Shown piece by piece: positions 36,301 to 46,676 of a stretch of DNA of 64,000 nt. Both the position numbers and the translations under genes were made by a program. Position 1 is the first letter of the stretch. Each line of letters begins with the position of its first letter. Below the pieces are notes generated by a model. That model was not told the DNA's origin. It did not search any database and saw only the letters and a list, made by a program, of their open reading frames with translations. The stretch comes from Lytechinus variegatus (taxonomy: Eukaryota; Echinodermata; Echinoidea; Temnopleuroida; Toxopneustidae). The stretch spans positions 2,997,059-3,061,058 of the forward strand of contig NC_054744.1 of assembly GCF_018143015.1 (NCBI RefSeq), given 5' to 3'.

Positions 36301-39300
36301 ACAAGGCCACATCCACGAGGTAATTGTTGTTCAGTTCCTTACCGATATCATGAATTGTTCAAATAAGTTGTGTTTCTGTCGATCTTTTTACACGGAAACC
36401 ACGTTGACAGTCTGTGAGGATACTCTGTCCCTCCAAGTGTTTCATCACATAGAATATGTTCCATTACCTTGCAGATGACTGATGTTAAGAAAACTGGTTG
36501 ATCATTGGCAGGACAGCACTTATTCCCTTTCTTGAATATAGGTGCTACATTGGCTTTCTTCCAGCCTTTGGGTACTATTCCCAGGTTCAATGAAGACTGA
36601 AAAAGATCCTGTAAGGGGCAGCCAAATGCTCTGCTCCAATTTTCAGGAACCAGGGAGATACCATTAGGCCCTGGTGCCTTGTTTGTGTTCAAGTTCCTTA
36701 AGAGTTTCTCAACCCCTTCTTTGGTGATGGTGAGATGACCAATACTCTTATACTCTCAATTAATTGAAATATTGGAACTCCAGAAAAGAGAAATTTGACC
36801 CTAATGAGAGTTTTGCCTGCCCGTATGTTCAAATGCTGTACAGCACCGTTAAAAGTGTTTTTTCAGAATTTTTCATGAGACGTTATGGAGAGGCAAATAA
36901 TTTTATAAACTTTAAAAAACAAGTTTAGACATGCTAGATATCTGACCTAAATTTAATCCTGTTTTTGTTCACCTTACAGTTTAACCCATATTAAACTGTG
37001 GGGGGTCAGTTTGACCCCACCCCCTCAACAAATTTCGCCGCTATGCTGCCAAGCAAATATTTATGACCGCGCCGCTTGCTGACTTTTTACTTTAAAGTCT
37101 TGTGCATCTTTTGAGACCAAATTTCCGATGCCCGGGTACGCGGTTCCGAAATTACGCAATTATTTTTGTAAGCGCATGTCGGTCCCAAAATTGCTCAAAA
37201 ATTTGATTTTGTGTACAAAGTCAATGCAAATTGTGTTTTTATGTTATTTATGATTGCAAAAATGTCCCAACAAATTTCATCAAAAAAAACAAAAAAAACA
37301 AAGGTTTGAATATCACAATTCATGATGACGTATTGACAATAACATCTCGGTTATGAGGCGCTGTTTGTAACACAAAGTCAAATTCAAATGATTCTTCTTA
37401 GCCCCTCTAAATTCGGATGATCGAATCACCTGTATACACTATATTCTTCTTCAAAGTATGGTAAGTGCTTCTTCAAGATGATGAAGATATAAAATGCACT
37501 GGTTGTGTGTGTATGTGTAAAACTTTTCACATACTATTGTGTCACATTGGATTTGTAATATTTGATTGACTTCAAACTAAGCATTTTGATTCATGTATGA
37601 ACGAATATTTGCAATTTGTTTTGATTTTTGGTTGCAGACTGACTGTACATGTAGTTGTGTGGTAGTGGGCTCAACAATATCTTGTCTCTCTGTCTTTAAT
37701 AGGTACAGTACCTTCAACAAGCACTACGGGAAGCACATGAAAGATAGAAATCCACAAGCCTTGAAGAGTCTGCTGCAGCAGTTTAAAGAACAGTTGGAGA
37801 AATCCATCAAGGTGGGTCCTATATTCACTTGGCCTACAACAGGGTGCTACATACAGCACTTGCCCGGGGCATGTAAAAGTTAGAGTCGGGCAAGTGTTTC
37901 TTAGTAAAGACTAACACAACTTGCCCAAATTGGGCAAGCGAAATTCTCACAGTAGAATGACCAAATTACATTGTAGGGTCGATAGAGATATTGACCTTAA
38001 TTTTGGTCATGGCAGGCAAGATAAAATCACTTTTAGATAATGAAATGCAATAACAAAGTACCGGGTAGATCAGTTCATGTCCAAAGAGGAAAAAGGTCAA
38101 TGGTTTTTAAAACTGCAAAACTTTCTGTTGAAGAGGAATTACTTTTTTTTGATTTTTTTTTCGGGCAAGTGAAATAGATTTTTGGGCAAGAATATTCCAA
38201 CTATATAAAAATTCACTTGCCCGTCAGTATTTCCAAAAAGTTATGTAACACCCTGCCTACAAGCAGTTGGTCTAATTGTGAGATAACATAATATAACATG
38301 GGCTAATTAAAGTAAACCATTTTGTTAATTATCATTTTTGTCTGATTGTTGTTTTATCTAAATTATACTTGTTCCATCACCCACTTAGTCTAATTCTTAG
38401 TTATTGAGGGTGCGTTTATTCGACACTTTTTTACCCTAGAATCATGATTCAAATCACGATTCTGCAGAATCACGATTGCGTTTAGTCGAAAGTGGAAATA
38501 AACGTCTTTCAAATCACAAACATGAAACACGGAAAAAGGGGCGTTTGGAAAGACGTTTCTGTAGAATCACGAACGAAAAAGGTCGTATAAACGATATCGT
38601 GATTTGAATCATGATTCTATGACGTCATTGTGTCGTGATTCTTCCGTGTTCGACTCAAAGGCGCGCGCTGTGTTTCGTGCAGGTTAATTTTCGTGTAGCA
38701 GTATTGCCAGTGTACTAGTACCGGTATATGCCAATTGTCACGTGCATTTAGGAATTATCATTCTGTGTATTGTACCCCCGGTGTTGTACTGTAGCGTCAT
38801 TTGTATATTTCATTGTTTTCATCAATCATATCTTCAAGTTCCAAAGGCACAAATTGGACTGACGACGAACTCAGGGCTCTGCTTGTGCTTTGGCCTGAAG
38901 CAAAAGCATCCCTTACCGGGATTCACAGAAATAAGACGATCTACGAATCCCTTTCAGCGGCGCTTGCGAGGGAGGGATTTCTACGGAGATGTGGCACCGC
39001 CTGTCGAGACAAAATTAACAGAATTCGGTGCCAGTACTACGGCTACCGAACACTATTTTCGATGAACCGACAAGATTGAATACAAAACAAAAACAATACG
39101 AGGTACAATACACGGAATTCTGGAAGTAAAAGATTTATTTTTCGGAAGCCGAGTAAACGTTGCACAAACGATCGCGCGTTAGCTCGGGCGGCAGCAAAAA
39201 TCTAGCAGCCGACTTGAAGTTAGAAACACGCGCGAAAATGTTGACCTATACTTCCTGGGTCAAACTGCGCACTGTGATGCGCACTGGATCGGCCCGAATT

Positions 39301-42300
39301 CAGGGAGAAACAGCGTTAGAAAGATGGTCGTATATTCTGTGGGATCGTGATTCATGTTGCTGTTTTGAATCATGATTCAAATCGTGATTCAAATCATGAT
39401 TCTGGGTTGAGGTCGCATAAACGCAGCCTTAGTTTTAAATGCCAGGTGGTCTTATTTCCATTTTGTCTTCAAAATATCTTACTTTGTCAAATAAAAATTT
39501 GATTCATCAACAGAAAATATTCATGAGCTTGAGATCACCAGCATCAAACTTAAAATCATGATTTTTTTTCCCACTCTGTAGGGGTTGGCGTGGCGATTGG
39601 GAAATTAATGCTCTGTTTAGCAGACAGCATTTCATGCCAGTGCTCTTACCAACTGATTTAAATATGTGATGATCCCAATACCATTTAAGTATGATGTGGC
39701 TGTTAATGGTGTTGTGGCTATAACACCAAAACTTGTTTTCAACACCGTACTTGAAATCACCCAATGTTTGGAAGTCACAAGAATAGTTGATAAAAGTCAA
39801 TACTTAAAGGACAAGTCCACCCCAACAAAATGCTGATTTGATTAAAAAGAGAAAAATCCAACAAGCATAACACTGAAAGTTTCATAAAAATCGGATGTAA
39901 GATAAGACAGTTATGACATTTCAAAGTTTCGCTAAATTTCACAAAACAGTTATGTGCACATCCTGTTCGATATGCAAATGAGGAGACTGATGATGTCATC
40001 CACTCACTATTTTGTATTTCTTCATATGAAATATAATGTTCGAATTTTCTCTTTGTTATTAAAGGACAAGTCCACCCCAACAAAAACTTGATTTGAATAA
40101 AAAGAGAAAAATTCAACAAGCATAACACTGAAAATTTCATCAAAATCGGATGTAAAATAAGAAAGTTATGACATTTCAAAGTTTCGCTTCATTTCACAAA
40201 AACAGTTATATGAACGAGCCAGCTACATCCAAATGAGAGAGTCGATGATGTCATTCACTCACTATTTCTTTTGTTTTTTATTGTTTGAAATATGAAATAT
40301 TTTGATTTTCTCGTCATTGTCATGTGAAATGAAGTTTCATTCCTCCCTGAACATGTGGAATTCCATTATTTTAACATTTTGTGCTTCAGGTAAGGAGGTC
40401 CTAATCGTCAAATTCGTAAAAATTGAAATATTGTATAATTCAAACAATAAAAAACAAAAGAAATAGTGAGTGACGTCATCAACTCTCTCATTTGGATGTA
40501 ACTGGCTCGTTCATATAACTATTTTGTTAAAAATAAGCGAAACTTTGAAATGTCATAACTTTCTAATTTTACATCCGATTTTGATGAAATTTTCAGCATT
40601 GTGCTTGTCTGATTTTTCTCTATTGATTCAAATCAACATTTTTCTGAGGTGGACTTGACCTTTAAGTGAAACAACGATTAATTTCTCCTTGAACATGTGG
40701 AATTAGCATTGTTTGATATTATATGGTTCAGTCAAGTTGGTCCTTATTGTCATATCTGTAAAAAATGAAGTATTGTATAATTCAAGCAATATAAAACAAA
40801 AGAAAAAGTGAGGGATGTCATTGGCTGCCTCATTTGCATGTCACTGAGTTGTGCATATCACCGTTTTGTGATAAATGAGTGAAACTTTAAAGTGTCATTA
40901 CTTTCATATTTTACATCCGATTTTTAATGAAATTTTCAACGTTTTGCTAGTTCTATTTTCTCTATTTACTCAAATCAACATTTTTCTGGGGTGGACTTGA
41001 CCTTTAATAATTAGCTGACTCATGAATAATAATCTCAGCTTTTCTTATCTACACAAGCATGTAAGATCAACTTTTTCAAATGTTATACATGTTTTAAAGC
41101 TGTATGCATTTTGTTTTGCAGGAAGAGATTGAACTGATGATTGATGAAGAGAATTTAGTTCATTTGTTCAATGATCTTGACAAGCTTGTAGAAGAGGCAA
41201 GCGATGAGGACACCCAAGTAGCATGGTGAGTATTAACAACAAAGGCTCTTTAAAACACCTGTGTGTAAAAATAATGATTGATGATAATCGCTATATATGT
41301 GTAACTTGAAAATAAATATAAAAATTGACCAGGGCCCCATATTACAAAGAGTTACGATTGATTGGATCAATCTTATCACTATGGAAATCCAACAGTGTCA
41401 TAATTTTTTCTACAGGAAATTTGCAAAATATCGTTTGTGAACAAAGGAGAACACACCAAATTGCCAAGAAATCAATGAATTTATGGATATACATTCATAT
41501 CTAGAAAATATTTTGAACGAATTTGCATTTTAGGTGTCGGACTTGTTGGCCATCCATAGTTGTGGTTGATTCGGATCAATTGCAACTCTTTGTAAGACAG
41601 GGCCCTGATGTCTTATTTGTATTTGATAGATACCTGACATGTTTTTGAGTAGATTTTGGTCCATATGCTCTATATTCAAATTTAGTTTGGAAAACAAAGG
41701 ACTTGAAAAATTTATGAAAATCTGTGTAGATTGCTCTGTGAAGATGTTTTCGGAAGTGTAAGGATTTGTGAGACAGTCATCAGTCAACCATGATGCAAAG
41801 ATAATATTCTAGATGTCTAGGAATTTTGCAAGGGATACAGAAAATAATTTTTTTTGTGGCAGTTGGGAGTATTGGTTGACTCATGGCTTAGCATAAAAAG
41901 GCTATCTCAACTTACAACTACAAAAGTTGGGGAGGGGACTGTTAGACTGCTAAACCCTGTTACCATTTGCAGGGCTCGACATTAGCAGTGGACCAGGGCA
42001 ACCAAAAATGAGAGTCGAGCCACCAAAATTCTGTAGAGGCTCACACTTGGTGGCCCGGTAGGGCTCCCAAAGTTTTGATAAATTGTAGTGGTATTGTTTT
42101 AAGGCCACCAAAAATGCTTTGCGTGCCACCAAAATATGAAATTGATGATTTTGATGGAATAATCAGGCCACCATGTGAGTTACCACAATTTTACCATATT
42201 ACGAACTAGCAGCCTTAATAGCATCACCTCATGTCCTCAACTACTCATATCTGGCCCAGTTCATAACCCATGATGCAACATTCTGGACAGTGTAGTCTTG

Positions 42301-44430
42301 GAATACAGGCCCACTTGAATAATAACACAATTAACTCACCATTCAATGCGTTCGCAATAATTAAGTCGCCAAGTAGCAAAACATGTATGATCCCAGGCCT
42401 ATCCAAACCATTTTAGCTTCTCTACACATATAAAAGTAGAGGCTATTAGTAGTTTACTCATAAGATATATTTTAAGACTATATTAAAACACACTGTCAAC
42501 TAGAGACCACTGTATTGGTAAGTTTGCTCCCCCTTTAGCAAATATGACCTTCAATTTGACATAAAGTGGTAGTGGACTGGCAGGACTAAGTACGTATTGA
42601 ATGAAATGTGTTTAATACCCAGTAAACTAGAACTAAGATTATAGAATTATCAAGGCCTAAGACATTCCAAATTAAACCCAGAACAAAAACTCTTATAACA
42701 GTTTGGCCGAAACGGTAGAAAATTTAACATGGTGAGAACAAGTTTGATGTCTGATAAACTTAAAATGAGTTTGATACTGTCAGAAAAAAGGTTTGTTGTA
42801 TTCAGGTGTTTTTTTTTTTACTTTTAGGGGTGGGGGGCTACTTTTCACAATTAACTTCCTAAATGTGCAACATTGGAAAAGCTTTAACATTGCAATAAAT
42901 GGGGGTTTCCAGGGCTGTTTGAGCTTTTTGGGGCTAAATCGCCCCTAGCCCCCCTATTTTTTTCCCTGGTTGTATCTATAAGACCTACTCGCCTAGTCCT
43001 TCTTTATTTCATTCAATTATGCTCTTGTAGGCGGCCTTCCGGTGAACCAGAGAAAGATTGTCTTGCTCAAGTTTACAGGGAAAAGCTGAAGGAGAAAGAG
43101 AAACTGGAGAGAGTTCTACAGCAAGTGGAAGCAGAGGGCGGCAGACTGCAAGAAATTGTGAAACGCCAGAGACAAAAGCTTGGAAAGACTCAAACAAAGA
43201 TCAAGCAACATCTAGAGGCATTCAATCAGGTAGGGTTCAGGACCCTGTCTTACAAAGAGTTACGATTCATCTGATCAACCTCAACTGTGTGGAAATCCAT
43301 CAATGTCATTAATATGGAAAACATGTAACACGTTGTTTGTAAACAAAGTAAAACACACTAATTTTTTAAGGACGCCTTGAATGTATGAATGTAAAGTATG
43401 TTTAGGAAGGATTTTGAACAAACATGCACTTCAGATGTTGATGTTGCTGGCTTTCCATAGAATCCATAGTTGTTGATAAGAACAATCGCATATCTTTGGG
43501 CCCCAGAACATTAAAATTGGTGAAGGTGATGGGCAAACTATCCCATTTGAAGTTAGCTTTGCTTTGGAAAAATAGCATGTGCACGAAGCTCACTGAGGAA
43601 GTGAGAGTCAGTCTTGTCATGTTCTTAGTATTAGATTTATATTTCTTTGTATTCTGCATCTAAAATTATGTAACTGAATAATACTGCTCTTCAAGAAATA
43701 TATATGGGTAAAAATCATGTGTTTTTTTTTTTTAAATAGCACTTGATTTAAATGCTTGTTTTACTGCCTTTTCAGTCTTATCTAGATGTTGATCAAACAA
43801 GGTCAGTGACTGCGGAGTCACCAAAGAATTTTACTGTCACTGCATGTGATAGTGTGAGATGGATAGGTTGAGCTAAGACAATGAAATTAAGAAAAATGAG
43901 GGGCAGTGCACTTTTCTTCTGCATGTCCCCAGTATAATTAATGTGTGATTACTCTGTAGATAATAAAAATGGTCAATGAAATTCAAAAGTTTGGTCATCT
44001 TTAGTGATCAGTGATGGAGGAATCCAAGCTTTATTACATGATTAATGTTTGACCAATCCCAAGCAAAATTATTAGTATGTGGATAATAATATTACTCCAT
44101 AGTTTATGGGAGATATTTTTTGCTCTAACATTGTGTAACATTTTCTGTTTTGTATAAGTATCTCGATTTTGAGGAAAGTGTACTTTTGTTAATGCATTGG
44201 CAGTGTTGTAAATATTCCCTTTGCTTAGGTGATAAAAAGACAAAGACGATATTGAAAGTTTTATCACTGTTGAGGTATTAATGCATCTGTTGTATTCGGT
44301 TTGAGTCCCTTATATTTTCAATCATTTTTGTTTTCATTTCATTTTAAAGGCTGCCGTTACATGCGACCAAGTTCCCGTAACCCAACTTGAAACGGTCCTC
44401 TGTCAATTAAGCTCAACATCAGGAATGTGA
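24204..44430 (+). CDS. PMF1: PMF1 (Nnf1), MIS12 kinetochore complex subunit, 5 exons
   Basis: Encodes a predicted 223-residue polyamine-modulated factor 1, the Nnf1 subunit of the MIS12 complex that links centromere chromatin to the NDC80 microtubule coupler. Exons: 24204-24382, 37703-37811, 41122-41225, 43031-43229, 44350-44430; all GT-AG with matching phases (672 nt with stop). The middle of the protein lines up with human PMF1 as I remember it: a helical N-terminal part (LRNALRKTIRK; KYSTFNKHYGKHM), EEIELMIDEENLVHLFNDLD, then the near-invariant AWRPSGEPEKD (residues 130-140) followed by a coiled coil (about 143-195). The acidic N-terminus of about 40 residues and the tail after residue 196 are unlike the human protein. 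Introns are 13.3, 3.3, 1.8 and 1.1 kb, the first being packed with nested elements. The frame looks intact. Confidence 0.9.
24531..24657. mobile_element. Family A MITE, copy A2, left part
   Basis: CATTTCGCTTAATTTCACAA and the following 120 bases match the inner left arm of family A. The copy is interrupted at GAAA by the LTR element, continues at 31483-31630 and ends at 31936-32166 with GTGGACTTGACCTTTAA. Its outer left tip is missing. Confidence 0.75.
24658..25539 (-). repeat. LTR, 3' copy of the young element
   Basis: A direct repeat of 882 bases matching 30597-31482 almost base for base; it differs mainly in the length of a CT run. Tips TGTAGCGG and CCGCTATA on the plus strand. Confidence 0.9.
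29230..30596 (-). other. Leader region of the LTR element
   Basis: Lies between the gag-like part and the 5' LTR. About 29790-30400 is clearly more GC-rich than its surroundings and holds open frames on the plus strand that I cannot assign; I treat them as chance. Confidence 0.4.
30597..31482 (-). repeat. LTR, 5' copy of the young element
   Basis: An 886-base partner of 24658-25539. Followed by GAAAT, the start of the resumed MITE. Confidence 0.9.
31631..31935. repeat. Dispersed repeat family B, copy 1 (SINE-like)
   Basis: An insertion of about 300 bases inside the family A copy, with GGTCCCGTGTATAGGAGAGT and CCTATGCACGTTAAAACC. A second copy lies at 55867-56155. The size and sharp ends suggest a SINE, but I see no clear polymerase III boxes. 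Confidence 0.7.
31936..32166. mobile_element. Family A MITE, copy A2, right end
   Basis: Right arm with TTATTTTACATCCGATTTTG and the tip GTGGACTTGACCTTTAA, completing the copy interrupted at 24657 and 31630. Confidence 0.75.
32176..34697. mobile_element. hAT-type DNA transposon, non-autonomous
   Basis: Perfect 17-bp inverted ends TAGTGCTGTAGCTCGGA and TCCGAGCTACAGCACTA, flanked by an 8-bp duplication CTATATAC (32168-32175 and 34698-34705). The terminal regions share GGTTCGG-type subterminal motifs. Its 2.5 kb hold no transposase that I can recognise. Confidence 0.9.
34925..36735 (-). mobile_element. CR1/L2-like LINE fragment, interrupted
   Basis: Minus-strand reverse-transcriptase pieces: NTNKAPGPNGIS and WKKANVAPIFKKGNK (36348-36692), FINDLPSNIISKSRLFADD with the catalytic FADD (about 36020-36107), ERVQPQAARF (about 35560-35620) and a C-terminal KDSFFVSTIK-like segment near 35020-35060. 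Several frame breaks; a MITE (35117-35376) separates the last two parts. The N-terminal domain is missing. Confidence 0.8.
35117..35376. mobile_element. MITE inserted in LINE
   Basis: Inverted ends of about 60 bases: CACGGGACTAGCGTGATTTA on the left and TAGTCCCGTGA on the right, with TCTAAATATTTCTCC shared in the arms. LINE sequence continues on both sides. Confidence 0.8.
36736..37702. other. PMF1 intron 1, 3' part
   Basis: AT-rich sequence with GTTTGACCCCACCCC near 37010, probably a degraded dispersed repeat. No exon signal until the acceptor TTTAATAG at 37702. Confidence 0.5.
37703..37811 (+). CDS. PMF1: PMF1 exon 2
   Basis: Acceptor CTTTAATAG, phase 2 in, donor ATCAAG|GTGGGT. Encodes KYSTFNKHYGKHMKD and a helix ending LEKSIK, matching the human region after the first helix. 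Confidence 0.85.
37840..38255. mobile_element. MITE, CAGGGTG ends, 7-bp duplication
   Basis: Ends CAGGGTGCTACATA and TATGTAACACCCTG, flanked by CCTACAA on both sides (37833-37839 and 38256-38262). CTTGCCC / GGGCAAG motifs recur in both orientations inside, looking like transposase-binding repeats. It starts 29 bases after PMF1 exon 2. Confidence 0.9.
38408..39429 (+). mobile_element. Harbinger-like DNA element with Myb/SANT-type ORF
   Basis: Ends GGGTGCGTTTATTCGAC and GTCGCATAAACGCAGCC are imperfect inverted repeats; many AATCATGATTCAAATCAC-type subterminal repeats follow. The inside encodes GTNWTDDELRALLVLWPEA and CGTACRDKINRIR (about 38845-39040), typical of the Myb/SANT-like protein carried by PIF/Harbinger elements. 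The ORF is short and no DDE transposase is present. Confidence 0.7.
39804..41007. mobile_element. Family A MITE host copy, split by another family A copy
   Basis: The left half 39804-40062 and right half 40662-41007 belong to one family A element. A complete second element (40059-40665) sits between them at a TTAA. The outer flanks are also TTAA (39804-39807 and 41004-41007). Confidence 0.85.
40059..40665. mobile_element. Family A MITE, complete copy A4
   Basis: A 607-bp near-palindrome with tips AAAGGACAAGTCCACCCC and GGTGGACTTGACCTTT and TTAA at both ends (40059-40062 and 40662-40665). TTAA targets are used by piggyBac and Kolobok transposases; no transposase is encoded here. Confidence 0.9.
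41122..41225 (+). CDS. PMF1: PMF1 exon 3
   Basis: Acceptor TTTTGCAG, phase 0 in, donor GCATG|GTGAGT (phase 2). Encodes EEIELMIDEENLVHLFNDLD and an acidic stretch, ending VA plus the first two bases of the invariant Trp. Confidence 0.9.
41332..41605. mobile_element. Palindromic MITE, family E copy 2
   Basis: Tips GGGCCCCATATTACAAAGAG and CTCTTTGTAAGACAGGGCCC, same family as 2447-2715; in PMF1 intron 3. Confidence 0.85.
41606..43030. other. PMF1 intron 3, remainder
   Basis: CAGGGCTCGACATTA at 41970 looks like one end of a hAT-type element followed by repeated CCACCAAAA motifs, but I could not place the other end. The rest is AT-rich with no exon. Confidence 0.5.
43031..43229 (+). CDS. PMF1: PMF1 exon 4
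   Basis: Acceptor TTGTAG, phase 2 in, donor AATCAG|GTAGGG. Encodes (W)RPSGEPEKD, the family hallmark, then a coiled coil rich in Lys, Glu and Gln. Confidence 0.92.
43239..43504. mobile_element. Palindromic MITE, family E copy 3
   Basis: Starts about 10 bases after the PMF1 exon 4 donor with GGACCCTGTCTTACAAAGAG and ends CTTTGGGCCCC. The right arm is eroded. Confidence 0.75.
43505..44349. other. PMF1 intron 4, remainder
   Basis: AT-rich; no element or exon recognised before the acceptor TTTTAAAG at 44349. Confidence 0.6.
44350..44430 (+). CDS. PMF1: PMF1 exon 5 (C-terminus)
   Basis: Short last exon of 26 codons plus TGA (44428-44430), phase 0. The encoded AAVTCDQVPVTQLETV tail has no counterpart I recognise in vertebrate PMF1, so this exon is less certain than exons 2-4. 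Confidence 0.6.
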   Translation, partial: AAVTCDQVPVTQLETVLCQLSSTSGM

Positions 44431-45955
44431 GGGATCTAGTCCTGCATCAGGTTCCAATAACCCAGCTCAAACCTGCCTTCATGTGTCAAAGGTCAAGTTC
44501 CAATATAACCCTGCTCTAGTTCATTCATCTGCTGTGCTCCTCAGCTCCCGCATTGTGACAAATGTCAAAATCATGTGCCTAATACTTTGCTTCTATATAG
44601 ATCTAAAGTGGAGCTTTCTTGCTAGAGGGGGATGTATACTTTTATCTAATAATTGAATTATTGGATAATGTCTCAAAACATGATAATTGTCACACAAGAA
44701 AATCCTGAAATAAATTCCAACTTTTTTAAGCTCCGGAAGACTTGCATCATAGTGACTTTGGACGCTGCCTATAAAAGTGTCGATGTCATCCGAACACGTG
44801 CCCAAGCTCTACAAACTGGCTGCTTTATCTATAGCATGAAGTGCTCTGCAGAGCTCAGCTAATCACTGGTGTTAACACTCTCGCTGGGCACAGAAAGAAA
44901 AGGATTGCACGATCAGCCAATCAGCGTCCAGGGATTCCGTCTACTGCGATGGTGTGGGATTCTTCTTTGTGCGGAAGCGAAAAGAAAACAAATCCAATGC
45001 CTTGGAACAGGTTTTGTTTGGCACCTGGCCATGGAGGGGAAATTGGTATGCCCTGAAAGGAAGATTGAGTGCTGAAATGGGTGTCCCCTCTGAGGAATGT
45101 ACCCACTGTCCAAAATATTACACCCCCCACTCCGCCCCCGGGGAAACTGCCCAGATTGGGAAAGTTCTCAAGATTCTGATCTAAGAGTTCAATACTGGAT
45201 CTGGAAGAAAACTGGTATATCCTGTTGTGGGAGGGGTATGAATGCATGCATTTGAACATAGTTCTTGGAATCCAAGGAAATTCTTTTTTGTGGATACATT
45301 TTGCAATTATGAAGGAAGCCTTAATAACGATTTGCGGCATCAGTGTTTTTGTAAAATAAAAATATACTGGTATATTGAAACCATGAAATGCAAATAATGA
45401 TCCAAGTTTTATTTCATGAGAGAATGTGCCCCCTTTTCATTTTGAATTCTTAATTTCACAAATTCAATTAGTCATACATCCCATGTATCCAATGTCCTTA
45501 GGCATCTCATCAGTAGTCAAATTAGAATCTGTTGGAAAACTTTGTGAAGCATGAGGCTTATCTGCCACAAGGACCATACATGATGCCTACTCAGGTATGA
45601 AAAATTCACTTAAACAAGCATCAGATGAATCCCATATTATTCAGGTCATGACATTTTATTTCACTCTGTTGAAGCAAGTGATTTTTTTTTGTAATTGTTT
45701 GGTTGTACTTGGACTTCAGTGAGGCTCCTCAGAGTATGATGCCAGGTTCTTGCTGCGGATTTATCGACTCAATCTTGATCGATCAAGCCAATATGTTGGG
45801 GACAGGTTCAGAATATTTGTGTAGGAATCTAGAGCCATGCCAATCAAGATAGAATGATACATTAATTACCAATCATGGCAGAGTCCCAAATACCTTATCA
45901 GGCCAGACTAACCTGGGCCTTGTTGCTATTTACTATTTTGGTAACTTTGTCATCT
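44431..45955. other. PMF1 3' flank
   Basis: Probably 3' UTR then intergenic. AATAAA motifs near 44708 and 45354 are candidate poly(A) signals. The open frames at 44840-45340 overlap on both strands and show no recognisable protein. Confidence 0.45.
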
Positions 45956-46114
45956 GGGGCCCGTTTCATAAAGGACTTGCAACTGTTATAACTTTGCCAT
46001 TATGGCAACTACCATGGAAACCTTGATTCTGATTGGCTGCTGAGCCATGTTACCATGGTAGTTGCCATTATGGCAAAGTTACAACAGTTGCAAGTCCTTT
46101 ATGAAACAGGCCCC
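45956..46114. mobile_element. Palindromic MITE, family D copy 2
   Basis: A 159-bp near-perfect palindrome with tips GGGGCCCGTTTCATAAAGGA and TATGAAACAGGCCCC; arms of about 66 bases contain GTTACAACAGTTGCAAGTCC. Related to 7021-7267. An older relative seems to lie at 46115-46225. Confidence 0.9.
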
Positions 46115-46514
46115 AGATAGTAACTTTCATGGAATCCTTTTGATCGGCTGATGAGCATTGTTAGCATGGTAGTTACCATTGGACGGCAAAGTTACCAAAA
46201 CAGAAACTTTTATGCAATGGGGCTTAGGTTGAATGAAGTGATCAGGCTTCATTGAGCCAAACATTTCAGCAGTGAGAACTTGGCATGAAGTATGTATACA
46301 TGCAGATTTATGTTAACATAAACATACACACAGAAGTGATAAAGATGAGCATTTTATAACTTGTTTTTAATAGTCATTTATATATTGTATTTAATGTATA
46401 TATTTGTATATAAAAGCATTAACATTATACAAAAGAACATTGCCTATTTTGACCCTTTATCCATTTGACCTTTTTAGAAATAAGTTCTTGTTTCAACTTG
46501 GTGAGAACTATTTA

Positions 46515-46676
46515 ATTCTGGGAAGCGTTTCATGAACATTATTGTCTGACAAGTGATATCTAACAACTTTCCTGGATTTGATTGGCTAAGTAATATTACT
46601 ATTATAGCTGTCGGATAAAACAGGACTTGTCAGATAAAGCATCCGACAAGTCCTTTCATGAAACGCTCCCCAGAAT
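46515..46676. mobile_element. Palindromic MITE, family G
   Basis: Ends ATTCTGGGAAGCGTTTCATG and TTCATGAAACGCTCCCCAGA are inverted repeats; inner arms share GACAAGT and CCGACA-type motifs. Confidence 0.85.

Larger units (their letters stand above)
24383..37702. other. PMF1 intron 1 (13.3 kb) with nested elements
   Basis: Order: GC-rich start (24400-24530); left part of a family A MITE (about 24531-24657) that is split by an LTR element (24658-31482) and again by a dispersed repeat (about 31631-31935) and resumes to 32166; a hAT element (32176-34697); a minus-strand LINE (34925-36735) split by a MITE; then unannotated AT-rich sequence from 36736 to 37702 with no exon seen. Confidence 0.75.

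Noticed and set aside
44840-45340. Overlapping frames on both strands after PMF1
   Set aside because: Several frames are open at once, with no domain or splice support; most likely UTR or intergenic sequence.
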